Shown here piece after piece: positions 1-8,872 of a stretch of DNA of 10,246 nucleotides. The notes beneath the pieces were generated by a model. It saw only the letters and a list, made by a program, of their open reading frames with translations, ran no database searches and had not been told where the DNA came from. Each line of letters begins with the position of its first letter. The stretch's first letter is position 1. The position numbers were made by a program, and so were the translations under genes. The stretch comes from Periconia sp. R9002 (taxonomy: Eukaryota; Ascomycota; Dothideomycetes; Pleosporales; Periconiaceae): positions 1-10,246 of the forward strand of contig JAMAHW010000258.1 of NCBI GenBank assembly GCA_023627715.1. The letters are read 5' to 3'.

Positions 1-2181
1 TATAAGAGGTATTATAATCTTTATAAAGTTTTTAATAAACTATTAGTTAAAGTTTATAAACTCTAAAAATAACTATATATTTTTTATAGTTTTTAGTATC
101 TCCTATTCCTTTATTATTTAGATTTTCTTATTACTAATTCGTACTTTATTAACTCCTATAATATATCTTAAAAATTTAACCTCTTTTTTATAGAATTTAT
201 ATTTTTCTAGTTTAAGCTTTAGTCTATAGGCTCTAAGTTATTATAACACTTTTTTAATATATTATTTATATTCTTCTTAAGTATTAGAGTAGATTAATAT
301 ATTATTTAAGTATACTACTATAAAGTTGTCTAGATATTCGCGTAGTACGTTATTAATTATAGCTTAGTATATAGCTAGAGCGTTAGTTAAGCTAAATAGT
401 ATTACTATATATTTAAAATATCTATATCTAGTTCTAAAGGCTATCTTCTACTCTTTACCCTTTTTTATCCTAATTAGGTTATACACCTATTTTAGGTCTA
501 GTACTATAAATTTCTTAGTATTAGATAGTTAGTCTTTTAGCTTTTAGATATTAGGTAGTAGGTAGTAATTCTTTTTTATAATTACGTTTAGCTTATAGTA
601 GTTAATATATAACTATAGTAACCTATCTTTCTTTAGCGTAAATAAGACTAGATATTCTACTAAAAACTTAGATTTATAAATAAATTCTTTTACTAAATTT
701 TTATTAATGTATTTCTTAAGTACCTTAAGCTTTTTCTTAAATAGTTAGTAAATTAGTTTAAATCCTAGGTACTTTCCTTTTTCTAGGTTAATTATATAAT
801 CCTATAGTTAGTATTTTAGTAACGCTTATACACCTTTTTTTTCTATAAATATTTCTAAAAAGTTACTATATTCTTATAGTATTATTTATAGTACTTTATT
901 TATTTTTTATAGATTCTCTACTTTAGAATTAGGTCTTTTTTTAACCTTCTTATAGAGTAGTAACTATTCTATCTTAACTTTTATAGTATTATTTATTATT
1001 ATAAAGTTAAAGTCTTATTCTTTAAAAATCTTCTAAGTTAAAGTAATCTATATAATTATTTCTTTATTTACTAAGCTAGTATAGCTTTACGTAGGTATCT
1101 TAGTAATACTTTTACTATTCTATAGTTATTCTAGTTTAATCTAACGTATCTTCTAGTTAATTTAAAAATTATTATTAGTTAGCTAGGGTAAACTAAGTAT
1201 AATATTATAAGTAGCTATCCTAAAAATATTTAGTACTAACTCTTACTAGTTTCTTAAAGTAATAGTAATAGTTATTAATACTTTATAGATAATTCTCTCT
1301 ATAAGGCTATTAGCTATTTTTAAGTTATATAGTATCTTTTTAAGAGTAAGTTATAGTCTAGCTATACGTACTACTTTTATAGAGATATAGTTAATTTATA
1401 ACTCTAAATCTACTAATACTTTAAAGTAATACTTACTATTATTCTTTTTAAGTTATATTATAACTCTTAGTAATCCTATTATTCTAATACTATAGTATTC
1501 CTTAATAACGTATTACTAAATCCTACTAATAGTACTATTAGTAACTCTAATTTTTAGTTAATCTCTAAAAAAGACTTCTAATTAAATCTGTTTTTTACTT
1601 TAAGAAAGTTATACTTTTAGTAGTTATAGTTTATATAAACTTACTATATATTATTTATATATACGCTATCTATTATAATATTTTATTATACCTATTAGAG
1701 ATTTATATATTCTAGAAAGTAGTTATTAGCCCTTTTATCCTATAAGTAGTAATTATATACGTTATTTAGGTAGTTTACCTAATTATATATATATTACTTA
1801 CCTAAAGAAAAGTAACTATTTTCTACTTTTATAAAGTAGTAATATTTATAATAAGTATAGGTATACGCCGTATAATATAGTGCTCCGTACCTAGGGTTCT
1901 TCTAATTATAGTTATACTAAATAGTATTATATTCCTTTCTAGGTAAGATATATATTATATCTATCTTTCCTTTATTAGCTAATTATTATATCTTTTCCTA
2001 TAATATTTATACGTAGATTATTTACTATAAGGAGTTTTTCTATTTTTTTATTATATCTTTATTTATAGTTTATAAATATTCTTATTTTTTTTTTAAGTAT
2101 TAGTTATAAGCTTTTAAAGTTATAGTAAATAAATATTTAACTTTTTTTTTAGTATAGTTCTAATAGTGCGTTCTCTATTAC
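1..2181 (-). pseudogene. pol: pol of copy B (N-terminal part, protease, RT), truncated by the window
   Basis: The frame is colinear with copy A pol. At 2181..2179 it reads GTA where A has ATG. The protease site is VDLE with Asp at 1410..1408. In RT, the catalytic box reads YLNN at 312..301, so both Asp of YLDD are Asn, one more than in A. Reading stops at 1 in the connection after RT; RNase H, integrase, chromodomain and the second LTR should lie beyond the left edge. Stops at Gln and Trp positions are dense. Confidence 0.87.
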
Positions 2182-3097
2182 CTTAGTTTACTTTAAAGTT
2201 TATTATTTATTATTTTTCTATAGATATTAATTTTATTATAGTATACTAATAGTACTTTAGCGTTTACTATTAGCTATTTATTATTATCTTTATTATTTTT
2301 ATTATTCTATAGTCTTTTAACTTAGGTACTTAGGTACACTTTAGGTAGATAGTTCTCCTTATTATACTTAAGGCTAGTTATTTCTAGTACTTTTTTTATA
2401 TTTTTAGTATTTTCCTCTTCTCTTTCTAAAGTAGAACTATTATATATAGGTATAATAATTTTTTACGTTTTTTTACTATTATTTTTATACTATCTTTATC
2501 TAGATAGTTCTATTACGTTAATATAATAAGTAACTTTATTCTTACTATAGTAATTTTTAGTAAAGTATTTTTTTTTATAGCTATAGTATACTACGTCTTT
2601 TTTATTTATACGCTTTTTATTATCTACTTTTTTATTCTATTTTTTTATACTATCTAAATCTATAGGTTAAGGTCTATTAGAAGTGTAGTATTTTATAGTA
2701 TAGATAGTTTTTATAGTTTAAATATAGTTGCGTTTTTTACCTTTTATAAGTAGTTAATAATATTTTTTTTCTCTAAACTTTTAGTTATAAAGTTAGTTTT
2801 TTAAGTCTAGTTTATAGAGTTTATTATTAATTTTAATAGTTTCTTTAATTAGCTTATTAAGCGTAATAATGTTAGCTCTACTATACCTAAGTTTTTTATA
2901 GACTTATAATTTAAGCTCTTATTAATATATACGCTAAAGTAATTTATTATTCTACTTAATTTAAGTAGTAAGCTATTTAAACTTACTAGTATAGTTAGTA
3001 GTAAACGTTATTTATTTTAACTACTAAATATTATATTTAGTAATAAGCTTTTAGACTAGCTATCTAAAAACCTTATAAACTTTTCCTTTAAACTTAT
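2178..3097 (-). pseudogene. gag: gag of copy B, C-terminal segment
   Basis: This resumes the gag frame interrupted at 9875. The knuckle at 2588..2547 has Tyr at all four ligand positions (C-x2-C-x4-H-x4-C now Y, Y, Y, Y), each by one RIP-type change. The frame ends at TAA 2180..2178, aligned with TGA 4716..4718 of copy A; the knuckle-to-stop distance is two codons longer than in A. The segment is full of stops. Confidence 0.82.
3093..3097. repeat. Target site duplication, left copy (CTTAT)
   Basis: CTTAT abuts the first base of the 5' LTR and matches 9870..9874. Five bases is the usual Ty3/gypsy integrase stagger. It lies within gag of copy B, reading ATAAG on B's strand; copy A itself has ATAAG at the equivalent gag position (3805..3809), so the target site can be read from A. 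Confidence 0.93.
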
Positions 3098-3490
3098 TAT
3101 TACGAACCTAAAAGTGGGAGTTATAGCGTTTAAGAATGATAGGGTATTAACGCACTATAAGCCTCTTATTACTACTAGCTAAGCTACTAGTCTAGTAGTT
3201 ACGCGACTAGCACGTAACGTCCTAAAGATTCTAGAGATCTTAGAGAAATATATGTCTTAGCATCTATAGGATATATAGGAATTATAGGATAACTATAGTA
3301 TATAGATGAGCATAATGCTCCCCTTAGAACATTATAATTAACCTAAGTTTATAGATATAATCTACCTTTAGTTTACTCTATAGACTTACTCTCTATATCT
3401 ACTTTACTTATACTCTTTAAATAAACCTCTAAAGTACTAGTCTAACATTAGTTTGTAATATAACGATCCCTCTACTAGCTATCTTTAATA
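3098..3490 (+). repeat. 5' LTR of copy A (393 bp)
   Basis: The 5' LTR aligns without gaps to 9477..9869. I count 18 differences between the two, all transitions. Its outer end reads TATTA where the 3' LTR has TGTTA, and its inner end reads TAATA where the 3' LTR has TAACA; both are C:G to T:A changes. It begins right after the CTTAT target duplication. It should carry the promoter and transcript start, but no core promoter element can be told from AT-rich background. Two adjacent hairpin-forming palindromes lie at 3184..3218. Confidence 0.95.
3184..3218. repeat. Tandem hairpin palindromes in the 5' LTR
   Basis: CTACTAG-T-CTAGTAG (3184..3198) is a 7-bp inverted repeat around one base. GTTACG, nine bases, CGTAAC (3198..3218) is a perfect 6-bp stem that begins on its last base. 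Both are unchanged in the 3' LTR at 9563..9597, although many other LTR sites have mutated. They could be an operator-like site, an RNA hairpin in R/U5, or chance in CTAG-rich RIP sequence. Their role is unknown. Confidence 0.55.
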
Positions 3491-3509
3491 TTTTAATTAC
3501 CGTTTTAAT
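3491..3509 (+). promoter_or_regulatory. Short leader with probable decayed primer-binding site
   Basis: Only 19 bases separate the 5' LTR end from the best gag start. Minus-strand DNA priming should occur here. TAATTACCG from 3494 could be a RIP-altered TGGTTACCG; TGG would pair with the universal CCA end of a tRNA, but no tRNA can be named. Copy B has a like stretch at 10170..10188. A self-priming mechanism of the Tf1 type cannot be ruled out. Confidence 0.35.
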
Positions 3510-4718
3510 ATAAGTAATACAGATATAGATACTTAAACTCTTACCCCTAACTAAGACTTTAGTTAATATAGCGACGTTAAGAAACTTCCTCTTTACTACG
3601 GTAACTGAAAGGAACTAGAAGATTAGCTACTCTAATATAATTTCTACTTCTATATAAACGACTATATTACGGAAGCTAATAAAGTAATACTTATTACTAC
3701 CTTAATAAAAGATAAAGCTTTTAAGTAGGTCTTACTTTATATCTAACGCTATATAGATAGTAATATTAAAGACCCTAATAATGTATATATATTTAAAGAC
3801 TAAGATAAGTTTAAAGCGAAGGTTTGCGAGATCTTTAGATAGTTAGTCTAAAAGCCTATCGCTGAACGTAACATCTAATAGTTAAAATAGACGACGTCCG
3901 CTGCTGACTATACTAGCTAATTCTAATAACTTATAGCTTAAATTAAGTAGAACGATAAGTCACTCTAGCGTATATACTAATAGGGGCTTAAGCTATAAGT
4001 CCGTAAGGAACTTAGACGTAGTAGAGCTAATATAATTACCCTTAACAAACTAATTAAGGAGACTGTTAAAATTAATAATAAACTATATAAACTAGACTTA
4101 GAAAACTAACTTTATAACTAAAAGTTTGGAGGAAAGAAATATTACTAGTTACTTATATAGGGTAAAAAACGCGACTACGTTTAAACTATAAGAACTATCT
4201 ATATAGTAGGATACTATACTTCTAATAGACCTAAAGCTATGCACCTTAACAGTATAGATAAAAAGGATAAGAAGGTAGATAACGTAAAGCGTATAGGTAA
4301 AAAGGACGTAGTATACTATAGCTATAGAAAGAAAGGACACTTTACTAGAGATTGCCGTAGTAAGAATAAAGTTACCTATTACATTAATATTATAAAGTTA
4401 GACTCTAAGTAGTTCGATAATAATAACGAGATATAGGAGATTATTGTACTTACGTACGCCGGTTCTACCTACTAAGAGGAGGAAGCTGAAAATGTAAGAA
4501 AGGTACTAGGAATAGTTAGCCTTAAGCATAATAAAGAGAACTACCTACTAGATATACACCTAGGAACCTAAGTAGAAGGACTATAGGACTACGAAGGAGA
4601 CGGCGATAAAGCTAACAAATAGCTAATAGTAGAAAATAACGTACTACTAGTATAATATAATAAGATTAATATTCGTAGAAAAACAATAAATAACGAACCT
4701 AAAAATACTAGAGGATGA
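3510..4718 (+). pseudogene. gag: gag of copy A (capsid/nucleocapsid), broken by RIP stops
   Basis: Gag would build the virus-like particle and bind element RNA. One frame runs 403 codons from ATA at 3510 (probably ATG before RIP; followed by SNTDID) to TGA at 4716..4718, with many internal TAA/TAG where Gln or Trp fits. ATA at 3525 is another possible ancestral start. The middle is a helical, charged retrotransposon-type capsid region; readable pieces are YINDYITEANKVIL near 3640 and NNVYIFKD near 3778. The CCHC knuckle is at 4314..4355 and an acidic tail follows. The aligned copy B frame ends in TAA (2180..2178), which supports a real terminator here. The frame overlaps pol by four bases (ATGA). 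No intact product is possible. Identity rests on position, the knuckle and agreement with copy B. Confidence 0.88.
4314..4355 (+). other. Decayed CCHC zinc knuckle in copy A gag
   Basis: The 14 codons read YYSYRKKGHFTRDC, which fits C-x2-C-x4-H-x4-C with the first two Cys changed to Tyr (TGC/TGT to TAC/TAT). His and the last Cys remain. Basic residues surround it, as expected for nucleocapsid RNA binding. In copy B all four ligand positions are Tyr. Confidence 0.88.
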
Positions 4719-5476
4719 CGGAAAACTCGCTACCGCGAATATACTAATAGAAAAGTTAAGTACGTATTTATGATTACCTTAAAAATATACGATTAATACC
4801 TTAAATAAGGATAATTATATTTACACTCTTTAGACGAAGAAACCTCTTAGACGTAGAAAAACTCTTACGCGTAAAGAATCCGCGTACGACTTTTATAGGA
4901 AAAAATATAGCAACTAGCTAGTAAAAGGAAAACTGACGTTATATATATACCCCTAGGTAGGGAATATAAAACTATTTAATACAACTACAATTAGCGTAAC
5001 TCTAGATATAGGACCTTGCATTACATAGTATATACCTATACTTACTATAAGTACTACTACTTTGCGAAAGTAGAAAATAGTTACTTTCTATTTTATAAAA
5101 AGTATACGTATAAATAGATTAACTGCGCGAATAACGTTTGTAATTACTATTTATAGGATAAGAGAGTAAATAACTACTTTCTAGGATATATGAGTCTCTA
5201 ATAGGTGTAAAGAAACGTTATAGTAGACGGGGCGTACTTAAATAATAGATAGTAGGTTTGCATAAACTATAATTACTAGAAGTATAACCTTTTTAAAAAT
5301 AAAAACGGATTTAACTAAAAGTCTTTTTTAGAGGTTAATTAAGAACTAGAATTACTAATAGCACTATTAGTAGGATCTAGTAATACGTTATTAAGGAATG
5401 TTATAGTATTAGAATAATAGGATTACTAAGAGTCGCGATACGACTTAAGGGGAATAATAGTAAGTATCGCCTTAAG
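4715..5476 (+). other. N-terminal extension of pol before the protease, unrecognised
   Basis: About 254 codons precede the protease in the pol frame. I recognise no enzyme domain. Taking the RIP stops as Gln, the stretch around 4960..5200 is rich in Leu, Ile and Gln with heptad-like spacing, suggesting a helical or coiled-coil segment; a more basic segment follows up to 5476. It could be a linker or a gag-pol region released by the protease. The choice of this frame over the gag frame here rests on continuity with the protease and on exact colinearity with copy B (771 bp from the junction to the protease Asp in both). Confidence 0.5.
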
Positions 5477-5755
5477 GCATTAGTAGATTTAGAATTATAA
5501 ATTAACTATATTTTAGCGAAAGTAGCGCGCGTAGTAGGACTACGACCTACTTCTAAAGAAATCCTGTATAACCTAAAAATAGCTAACGGCCTAATAGAGA
5601 GGATTACTTATGAAGTGTTAACGACTATTATTGTTACCCTAGAAAATTGGTAGGAGTTAGTACTAGATATTCTTGGGATAGCCACCCACAACATCGTACT
5701 TAGTCTACCCTAGCTAACTAATAATAATCCTTAAATTAATTAAAGGATACGTTAG
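5477..5755 (+). other. Aspartic protease domain, active site destroyed
   Basis: ALVDLE at 5477..5494 stands where Ty3/gypsy proteases have ALVDSG. The catalytic Asp (5486) remains, but Ser is Leu (TCA to TTA) and Gly is Glu (GGA to GAA). Downstream, LDILGIATHNIVLSLP near 5675 matches the family's conserved closing segment (ILG...HDIVLGLPWL type), with further RIP-type substitutions. Copy B carries the same DLE at 1410..1402. Confidence 0.85.
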
Positions 5756-6073
5756 ATTAAACTAGAACGACTAGAGAATGGTAAAGGCGTTACTAAGATA
5801 CCTACGCAAAGCCACGCTAGCTTAGCAGATAAGGAGATAATTATATAGATTACTTTAACCTAGAAGGTTCTTAAGAAACGAGACTTTAACTCTACGATAA
5901 TAAATAATACTGTAAGAGTTAAGACGGGACAGTTGCTACCCCGTAAGAAGGTTAAGGAAAGACTAGATCTTAAAGTAGAAAACCTATAGAAAATAAATAA
6001 AGCACTAAGAAAGGTACTATTAGAATATAGTAACTTTATAAAAATATTTATAGAAAAGAAAAGAGTTAGAGCG

Positions 6074-6755
6074 TTACTAAAACACTAACTATAGGATTAT
6101 ATAATTAACCTAGAAGAAGGAAAGCAACTAGAATTTAAACTAATATATTAATTATCTAAGAAAGAATTAGAAGTACTTTAGAAATACATTAATAAGAATT
6201 TAGTAAAAGAATTTATACGTAAATCTAAGTCCTTAGTAGGATACCTAGTCCTGTTCGCACTAAAGAAGGATAGGTTACTATAGCTATATATAGACTACTG
6301 TAAGCTAAACGCGATTACGATAAAGAATTACTACCTACTACTAAATATCTAGGAACTACGAGACTAATTATCTTACGCAAAGATATTTACGGCACTTAAC
6401 CTAAAAGGAGCATATAACCTTATTAGGATAAAGAAGGGCGAAGAATGGAAGACGGCCTTTAGAACTAAATATAGACACTTTAAGTATATAGTAATGCTGT
6501 TTAGCCTAACTAACGCTCTAGTAATATATTAAGTAATAATTAACGACGCACTATAAGAATGCTTAGATAACTTTACAGTCACATACCTAGATAATATACT
6601 AATCTACTTAGATAATAGAGCTAAGTATATACACTATATATAGGAAGTACTAAAAAGGTTAAAATAATATAGTATAGAGCTTAAACCTAAAAAATGTAAA
6701 TTCTATAAAGAAAAAGTTAAGTTCCTAAAATACATTATAGGAATTAACGGAGTAC
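6074..6755 (+). other. Reverse transcriptase domain, catalytic Asp residues lost
   Basis: The palm and fingers motifs of Ty3/gypsy RT are in order: LSKKELEVL near 6152, FIRKSKS near 6212, [10 protein letters not shown] at 6389..6418 (catalytic LDL now LNL, Asp codon 6398 to AAC), WKTAFRTKY near 6449, and YLDNILIY at 6584..6607 (YLDD now YLDN, second Asp codon 6593 to AAT). The segment ends with FLKYIIGINGV. Both Asp losses are G-to-A changes. Copy B holds the same region at the left window edge. Confidence 0.93.
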
Positions 6756-6819
6756 GAATTAGCGAAAAGAAAATCTAGACGATTAAAGAATAGAAGACAC
6801 TAAAAAACGTTAAAAACGT

Positions 6820-7375
6820 ATAGTTATTTCTAGAATTTATAAACTTTAACTAATAGTTTATAAGAAACTTTATAAAAATTACGCTACTACTTTTAAGACT
6901 AACGTAAAAAGAAGTGTTATAGGGATAGAGTAAAAACTAATAAGAGGCATTTAAAGCACTAAAGAAAGTATATATTAAAGAACTAACCCTTATTACTTTC
7001 TAAAGTAGAGAACCTCTAAAGATTAAAACTAACGTATTAGATTTTATAGAAGGAGTAGTAGCCTTATAAGAAAGAAATAGGAAATAGCACTTAGTAGCTT
7101 ACTATTTAAGAAAGTTCTTAGAACTAGAAGAACGATACGATATGCACGATAAAGAACTACTTATAATAGTAGATATACTTAAATATTAGAGAGTATACGC
7201 GGAAAGTTGCTTAGAGCTTACGATCTTTATAGACTATAAGAACCTTATATACTTTACTACGACAAAGAAGTTAAACTAATAATAAGTGTAATAGTTAGAA
7301 CTATTAGGATAATATAAATTTAAGATTATCTATACACCTAGAAAAGATAATAGTAAGGCTGACGCCCTTAGCCGT
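6820..7375 (+). other. Connection and RNase H domain
   Basis: The connection (LFLEFINF near 6823) leads to RNase H, which removes RNA from the RNA/DNA hybrid. Near 7025, KTNVLDF stands for KTDASDF, with the first catalytic Asp now Asn (AAC at 7031). HDKELLIIVDILKY near 7145 and IDYKNLIYF near 7229 are the usual later motifs. The domain closes with KADALSR at 7355..7375, a highly typical ending in this class. Confidence 0.87.
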
Positions 7376-7534
7376 AAATACGATGTTATTAGAATAAAAA
7401 TAAACGAGGAATTCCTAATCCTATAAGTTAATAGAGATAGATTAATAGGACTATCTAAAGAAATCTGCACGATAATAAAAATCGTAGTAAGCGTACCTAA
7501 TAAGTTATAAGAAACTATTATCCAATAATATTAT

Positions 7535-8110
7535 AAAGATCTAGTATATAGATACTTAGAGATTGCTAGAACCGTAGAACTTATCTAACGGAACTATAGA
7601 TTTAAGAATATATAAGAAAAGGTTAAATAATACATTAATAAGTGTGTACTATGCTAATAAAATAAACACGCTATATACGTACTATACGGCGAATTACAAC
7701 CTATGCCGATACTAAGCAAACTATAGAAAGATATTGTAATAGACTTTATTACAGATCTACTAGAATCTAAAGACTCTATTATAGGATTCTAGTATAACGT
7801 AATTTACAATATAATTTATAGATAGATTAAATACGCAGAATTTATACTATTTAGAAAGAATTTTTTAGTAACGCAACTAGGAGAGATTATAAAAGACTGT
7901 ATATTTAGATATTATAGCATACTAAGAATAATCGTTAGTAATAGAAATAAACTATTTATATCTAACTATTAGAACACGTTCACGGCATCTATTAGAATAT
8001 AAAGAAAATTATTAATATTATTTTATCTAGAAATAGACGGATAAATAGAAAGAATAAACAGAACGCTAAAAGCTTACTTAAGATTATACTATAACAACTA
8101 GTAAAACAAT
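7535..8110 (+). other. Integrase zinc-binding (H2C2) and DDE catalytic core
   Basis: Integrase inserts the cDNA. In the H2C2 finger both His are now Tyr (one at 7553), while CVLC (7643..7654) remains. In the core, Asp 1 is kept (VIDFITD, codon 7742), Asp 2 is Asn (VSNRNKLF, codon 7940), and Glu is kept (IERINR, codon 8048). The spacing from codon 7940 to 8048 is 36, exactly the D-35-E rule. The downstream core contains several RIP stops. Confidence 0.9.
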
Positions 8111-8377
8111 TAGGTCTTATTACTACCTATGGCGTAAATAGTATTTAATAATAGTAAATTAGAAACGACAGGAGAATTACTATTCTACCTATACTACGGG
8201 AAACACCTAAATCTCTTTAAAAGAAATCTACTATATACGTAATTAGAAAAAGTGATGCGCGACACAGAAGAAATATAAAAAATATATAAACGTTTATAAG
8301 AAACGTTACGATAGGCTTAATAGTAACAAATTTTATATATTAATAAGAAAAGAAAAATAGCACTTTAGCTAAAAAAG

Positions 8378-8560
8378 GGAGATAAAGTGTATTTAAAAAC
8401 GAAAAACCTTAAAATAAAACGACTAAACAAAGGACTTAATTATGTTAAGGTTAGACCGTTTTTAATTAAAGCACAAAGTAGACTAGTAAACTTTCTATTA
8501 GATTTACCTAAAGATGCTAGAATACATCCTAGGTTCTACGTTAATATACTAGAACTAGTA
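8378..8560 (+). other. Integrase C-terminal GPY/F module
   Basis: GDKVYLKTKNLK leads to YVKVRPFLI at 8441..8467, where Ty3/gypsy integrases have a GPY/F motif; Gly is Arg (GGA to AGA at 8453). DARIHPRFYVN near 8512 is the typical sequel (HPxFHVS type). This part sits in the longest stop-free run of pol (8387..8593). GTG at 8387 is Val inside the polyprotein, not a start codon. Confidence 0.88.
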
Positions 8561-8614
8561 GACCCTAAAACGCTACTACAAAAAACATTTTAGTATTAAC
8601 TATAAGAAGAAAAC

Positions 8615-8770
8615 GAGTTTAAAGTTAAAGCTATTCTTAACTATAAGGAAATTGGCTGAGAAGACTTTTAAGACAACTAGTTTCTATAAGAATAGTTAGT
8701 TAAATAGAAAGGATACCTAGAAGAAGACAACATATAGGAGCTAGAGAGCAACCTTATAAACTATAAGGAG
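8615..8770 (+). other. Chromodomain at the pol C-terminus
   Basis: EFKVKAILNYK begins the fold, then LVK-stop-KGY (8696..8716) and an ATA-stop-GAG-CTA-GAG segment (8732..8746) match VKWKGY and NTWEPE of chromodomains, with both Trp codons now TAG (8705 and 8735). Chromodomains on integrase are read as tethers to modified histones and define chromoviruses. The aromatic cage is broken here. Confidence 0.87.
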
Positions 8771-8872
8771 ATGCTATAGAAAGTAAGAAAAAAGTTTAGA
8801 GCCTACTACTATATAGGAATAGCTAATAAAGCTAAACTACGAAGAATTAAATATAGAACTAGGAAGTAACAC

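Larger units (their letters stand above)
1..3097 (-). mobile_element. Older, inverted copy of the same retrotransposon (copy B, downstream part)
   Basis: The reverse complement aligns along its whole length with copy A from about 3806 to about 6893: most of gag, the gag-pol junction, protease and RT. It is cut by the window edge at 1 within the connection region and by the insertion of copy A at 3097. Distances match A exactly in pol (771 bp junction to protease Asp; 1098 bp protease Asp to RT YxDD). I find no CpA or TpG in the first 240 bases, although CpG is present. B is thus more heavily mutated than A. Confidence 0.93.

Noticed and set aside
3417..3425. TATA-like/AATAAA sequence in the 5' LTR as promoter or poly(A) signal
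   Set aside because: Such hexamers are common by chance in this AT-rich, RIP-altered DNA. Nothing else supports a position for transcript start or end.
4149..4340. 63-codon open frame on the minus strand
   Set aside because: It lies wholly inside copy A gag, opposite the CCHC knuckle, is made of Tyr/Ile/Leu/Ser from AT-rich codons and has no family features. It is a shadow of the gag frame.
4480..5476. Continuation of the gag frame through this stretch with a Cys-containing domain
   Set aside because: Reading the gag frame past 4718 gives a peptide with scattered Cys, but the other frame joins the protease without a shift, is collinear with copy B and gives a plausible helical protein. The gag stop is TGA in A and TAA in B.
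8387..8593. Stand-alone 68-codon gene
   Set aside because: It is in the pol frame, starts on a GTG that is Val within the integrase C-terminal module, and continues the polyprotein on both sides.
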